From Proteiniphilum sp. (lineage in GTDB: Bacteria; Bacteroidota; Bacteroidia; Bacteroidales; Dysgonomonadaceae), in assembly GCA_031255275.1 (NCBI GenBank), contig JAIRSV010000106.1, forward strand, positions 1 to 7,841: a stretch of 7,841 nt of DNA, read 5' to 3'. Shown here piece by piece: positions 5,648 through 7,841 of this stretch. A program made the position numbers and the translations under genes. The notes below the pieces were generated by a model. That model had not been told where the DNA came from, made no database searches, and saw only the letters and a program-made list of their open reading frames with translations. The first letter of the stretch is position 1; the number at the start of each line of letters is the position of its first letter.

Positions 5648-7075
5648 ATGCAACTGTATACTGCGATACTGCTTATTGCCTGTCTGTTCCCGACGCCCTC
5701 TCTTCTGCTGCGGGGACAGGAAACAATAACCCTCGAACAGTGCCGGCAACTGGCGCTGGAAAACAATAAAGCCCTGTCCGTCGCCTCCCGCAACAAGGAA
5801 AAGGCCGAATATACCGTCAAAGCGTACAGGGCGAACTTCCTCCCCAGGATTTCCGCGTCGGGCAACTACCTTTACTCCGACACGAAGATGAAAGGCGCCC
5901 TGCCGGACAATTATCTTCCCACGTTCGTTCCCGACCCGGTCACCGGGGAATTGCGTCCGAACATTCTCACCCGCCCCGACGGAACGCCGGTGGCGGGAGC
6001 GGACGGCAATCCCGTCTTCCGCCAGTACACCTATTTCCCCGGCATGGATTTTTCGCTGAGTCTGAATAATACATGGACGGCGGGAGTGCGTGCCGAACAG
6101 CCCATTTACGCCGGCGGGAAAATAACCTCCGCCTACCGGATGGCGCAGATAGGAGATAAAATCGCCGACCTGGGCAGGGAACTCTCCCGCGCGGAAGTCA
6201 TCGTGAAAGTCGATGAAGCGTACTGGACGTATGTAAAAACCCGCGAACTGGTCACGCTGGCGATGTCATATCAGCGCGTAATTGCGGAGCTTTTCCGGGA
6301 CGTGCGGAATGCGCACGAAGTCGGCCTCAAACACCGGAACGACGTGCTGAAAGTGCAGGTGAAAGTCAATGAAGCCGAATTGCAGTTGCGGAAGGCCGAA
6401 AACGGCAACCGGCTGGCGCGTAAAAACCTCTGTTACGTGACGGGGCTTCCGCTCGACACGGACATTTCGTTGCCCGCCTCGTTCGAAGAATCCGCCGAAC
6501 CGAAAGCCGACGCCGACGCCGATTATACCTCCCGTCCCGAATACGCCATGCTCGAACAGCAGGTACTGCTGAAAGAACAGGAGATCAAACTCACCCGCAG
6601 CGATTTTCTTCCCAAAATCGGCGTCGCGGCCAACTACGGTTATATAAACGGATTGAAGTTGAACGACCGCAAGCTGTTCGGAGGTACGGCCTCGTTCTCC
6701 GCCCTGGTCTCCGTCAACATCCCCCTGTTCCGGTGGGGCGAGGGGCGTAACAAGATCCGCGCCGCCGAAGCCGAACGGAGCATTGCCCGGTTGCAGCAGG
6801 ACGACGTCGCCCGACAAATGGAACTCGAAGTAGCCCAATCGTTCGACAAATGGGACGAATCCCTTCTCGAAGTGCGACTCACCGCCCGTTCCCTCGACCA
6901 GGCACGGGAGAACATGCGGGTAAGCGAAGACCGCTACAAAGCCGGCATGGAAACGCTTGCCGACCATCTGGAAACACAAACCGTATGGCAACGCGCATGG
7001 ACGGAGCACGTCGAAGCTTTGACCCGCCTGCGCCTGAATCATACCTGTTATCTGAAGGCGGCGGGAAGGTTGTAA
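5648..7075 (+). CDS. TolC/OprM-like outer-membrane efflux channel
   Basis: This 475-residue protein is the exit duct of the pump, expected to form a trimeric beta-barrel with a periplasmic alpha-helical tunnel. It starts with a hydrophobic export signal (residues 1-24, ending LLLRGQ) whose n-region lacks positive charge. The mature part starts with ITLEQCRQLALENN, typical of the outer-membrane efflux protein (OEP) family. Two OEP repeats are visible: about 27-265 (strand segments near 67-80 and 132-156, with AGVRAEQPIYAGGK) and about 295-472 (LPKIGVAANYGY near 321-332, SVNIPLFRWGEGRNK near 355-369, then long helices with VSEDRYKAGMETLADHLE). A Pro- and Gly-rich segment at 84-130 (PDPVTGELRP, RPDGTP, DGNP) extends an extracellular or barrel loop. 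No in-frame upstream start exists because a TAA lies at 5630-5632. It is the last gene of the operon. Confidence 0.94.
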   Translation: MQLYTAILLIACLFPTPSLLLRGQETITLEQCRQLALENNKALSVASRNKEKAEYTVKAYRANFLPRISASGNYLYSDTKMKGALPDNYLPTFVPDPVTGELRPNILTRPDGTPVAGADGNPVFRQYTYFPGMDFSLSLNNTWTAGVRAEQPIYAGGKITSAYRMAQIGDKIADLGRELSRAEVIVKVDEAYWTYVKTRELVTLAMSYQRVIAELFRDVRNAHEVGLKHRNDVLKVQVKVNEAELQLRKAENGNRLARKNLCYVTGLPLDTDISLPASFEESAEPKADADADYTSRPEYAMLEQQVLLKEQEIKLTRSDFLPKIGVAANYGYINGLKLNDRKLFGGTASFSALVSVNIPLFRWGEGRNKIRAAEAERSIARLQQDDVARQMELEVAQSFDKWDESLLEVRLTARSLDQARENMRVSEDRYKAGMETLADHLETQTVWQRAWTEHVEALTRLRLNHTCYLKAAGRL

Positions 7076-7133
7076 GCTCAGGGTATTGATTTCGTGCGGT
7101 TAAGTCGTCAAAGTATCCGTTTCGGCAAGTCAG

Positions 7134-7171
7134 CGTAAACACGGCACGACATTATGCCGTAACTTTACGGC
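7134..7171. repeat. Two overlapping, mutually exclusive hairpins
   Basis: ACGGCA (7141-7146) can pair with TGCCGT (7155-7160) over an 8-nt loop, extended by CGTAAA (7134-7139) with TTTACG (7164-7169). Alternatively GCCGTAA (7156-7162) pairs perfectly with TTACGGC (7165-7171). The arms overlap, so only one can form. The element lies 58 nt past the channel gene stop and could protect or end the efflux mRNA, although no T-run follows. Confidence 0.5.
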
Positions 7172-7254
7172 GGATAGACGGGAAGGTTTCCACGCATGGC
7201 GGAAAGTCTCCCGGCACTTTTGACGGAAGTCGCACCGACACATTGGTTCACGGG

Positions 7255-7305
7255 CAGATTGTCATACGGGGCACACTGTCTTTTTCAGAAAAATCTGTTT
7301 TTTTT
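7255..7305 (+). terminator. Possible weak terminator with T-run
   Basis: CAGATT (7255-7260) can pair with AATCTG (7292-7297) over a long loop, or CAGA with TCTG locally (7286-7297), followed at once by a run of eight T (7298-7305). The stem is poor, but the T-run placement is right for termination of read-through from the efflux operon. Confidence 0.3.
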
Positions 7306-7348
7306 GAAATGACAAAGCTTCAATTATACATTCTTTTTTGTAAATTTG
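7303..7348 (+). promoter_or_regulatory. Candidate Bacteroidota-type promoter for the ATPase gene
   Basis: TAAATTTG at 7341-7348 is an exact match to the Bacteroidota -7 box TAnnTTTG, though the -33 region at the expected spacing is poor. A second option pairs TTTG at 7303-7306 (-33) with TACATTCT at 7327-7334 (-7, weaker) at a 20-nt spacing. Either would give a leader of roughly 90-110 nt before the ATG at 7442. Confidence 0.45.
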
Positions 7349-7441
7349 TGAATTATCTTTATTAACTCATCAGTAACAAACAGACAATCAATATCCCGGG
7401 GAAAGGACGTCAATAAGGAAAACTCATTTACATACTAATAT

Positions 7442-7841
7442 ATGGATAAGATTCAGGAACTTACTTCAAAACTTTACGCGGAAGGCGTAGAAAAAGGCAA
7501 AGAAGATGCCAAAAAAATTATTGCGGAAGCACGGGCGCAGGAACAGCAGATACTGGATGCGGCACATGCCAGAGCCGGAGAAATACTCTCTTTTGCCAAA
7601 AAGAGGAGCGCGGAACTGAAAAAAAATGCCGTAGCCGAGCTGAAACTCTATGCCGCCCAGTCTTCCGAGGCGTTGAAAACGGAAATCATCAATCTGGTGA
7701 CCGACAAACTGTCTTCTACACGGGTAAAAGCGGCCGTGGACGACAAGCCGTTTATGCAGCAACTGATTGTGGAACTGGTACGGAACTGGTCGAAAAACGA
7801 TGCCCTGACCGTCGGCGTAGAAAATCCGGAAGAACTGAAAG
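7442..7841 (+). CDS. atpE: V/A-type ATP synthase subunit E, 5' part (truncated by window end)
   Basis: The frame runs from ATG at 7442 to the window edge without a stop: 133 full codons, about two thirds of a usual subunit E near 200 residues. Subunit E forms the peripheral stalk that holds the catalytic A/B head of the rotary ATPase against its membrane part, on the cytoplasmic side. The N-terminal half (to about residue 80) is a long, charged, Ala/Glu/Lys-rich helix or coiled coil (YAEGVEKGKEDAKKIIAEAR, then KKRSAELKKNAVAELKLYAA), as expected for a stalk subunit. The part from about 85 (TEIINLVTDKL) begins the globular C-terminal domain. In Bacteroidales this gene usually opens the V-type ATPase cluster, which fits the promoter-like box upstream. 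F-type subunit b and flagellar FliH have a similar coiled coil and are the main alternatives. The symbol follows the V/A-type naming, not F-type subunit c. Confidence 0.82.
   Translation, partial: MDKIQELTSKLYAEGVEKGKEDAKKIIAEARAQEQQILDAAHARAGEILSFAKKRSAELKKNAVAELKLYAAQSSEALKTEIINLVTDKLSSTRVKAAVDDKPFMQQLIVELVRNWSKNDALTVGVENPEELK

Larger units (their letters stand above)
7076..7441. other. 366-bp non-coding gap between efflux and ATPase operons
   Basis: No gene is supported here; frames crossing it are short and antisense to the channel gene. The left half holds a hairpin region (7134-7171). The right half becomes AT-rich from about 7281, with a weak terminator-like element and a promoter-like box before the ATPase gene. 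The gap marks the boundary between two transcription units. Confidence 0.7.

Noticed and set aside
6266..7042. Minus-strand 258-codon open frame
   Set aside because: It is antisense to the TolC-like gene and has no independent support.

Overview
The window looks like chromosomal DNA of a member of the Bacteroidota, most likely the order Bacteroidales. The reasons are: very weak Shine-Dalgarno sequences before the genes, a TAnnTTTG-type promoter box before the last gene, a tripartite efflux operon of the type common in gut Bacteroidales, a V/A-type ATP synthase subunit E gene resembling that group's, and an intergenic region made of short GC-rich palindromes and AT-rich direct repeats of the sort these genomes carry. 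The genus cannot be fixed from the sequence alone. The coding part is moderately GC-rich.

Layout. Positions 1-380 hold no credible gene. They are packed with repeats: two copies of a 21-nt direct repeat at the left edge, then a roughly 270-bp block (58-330) bounded by near-perfect inverted repeats and filled with four strong hairpins, a 9-nt tandem repeat and a 14-nt repeat. Positions 381-1304 (minus strand) encode an AraC-family regulator. A 154-bp divergent intergenic region follows, then a tightly packed plus-strand operon: a lipoprotein periplasmic adaptor (1459-2526), an RND inner-membrane pump (2523-5642, 4-nt ATGA overlap) and a TolC/OprM-like outer-membrane factor (5648-7075, 5-nt gap). 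A 366-bp non-coding stretch with hairpins and a likely promoter leads to the start of a V/A-type ATP synthase subunit E gene (7442 to the window end, truncated), probably the first gene of an ATPase operon.

How it works together. The three plus-strand genes supply all parts of one proton-driven efflux machine spanning both membranes. The divergent AraC-type gene is the natural candidate for its local regulator. The V/A-ATPase gene appears to be a separate transcription unit.

I did not find convincing evidence of an undescribed multi-gene system. The points most worth a second look are the composite repeat block upstream, the altered proton-relay residues in the RND pump (Asn and Ala where AcrB has Asp408 and Thr978), the unusually cysteine-rich AraC regulator, and the two mutually exclusive hairpins after the operon.
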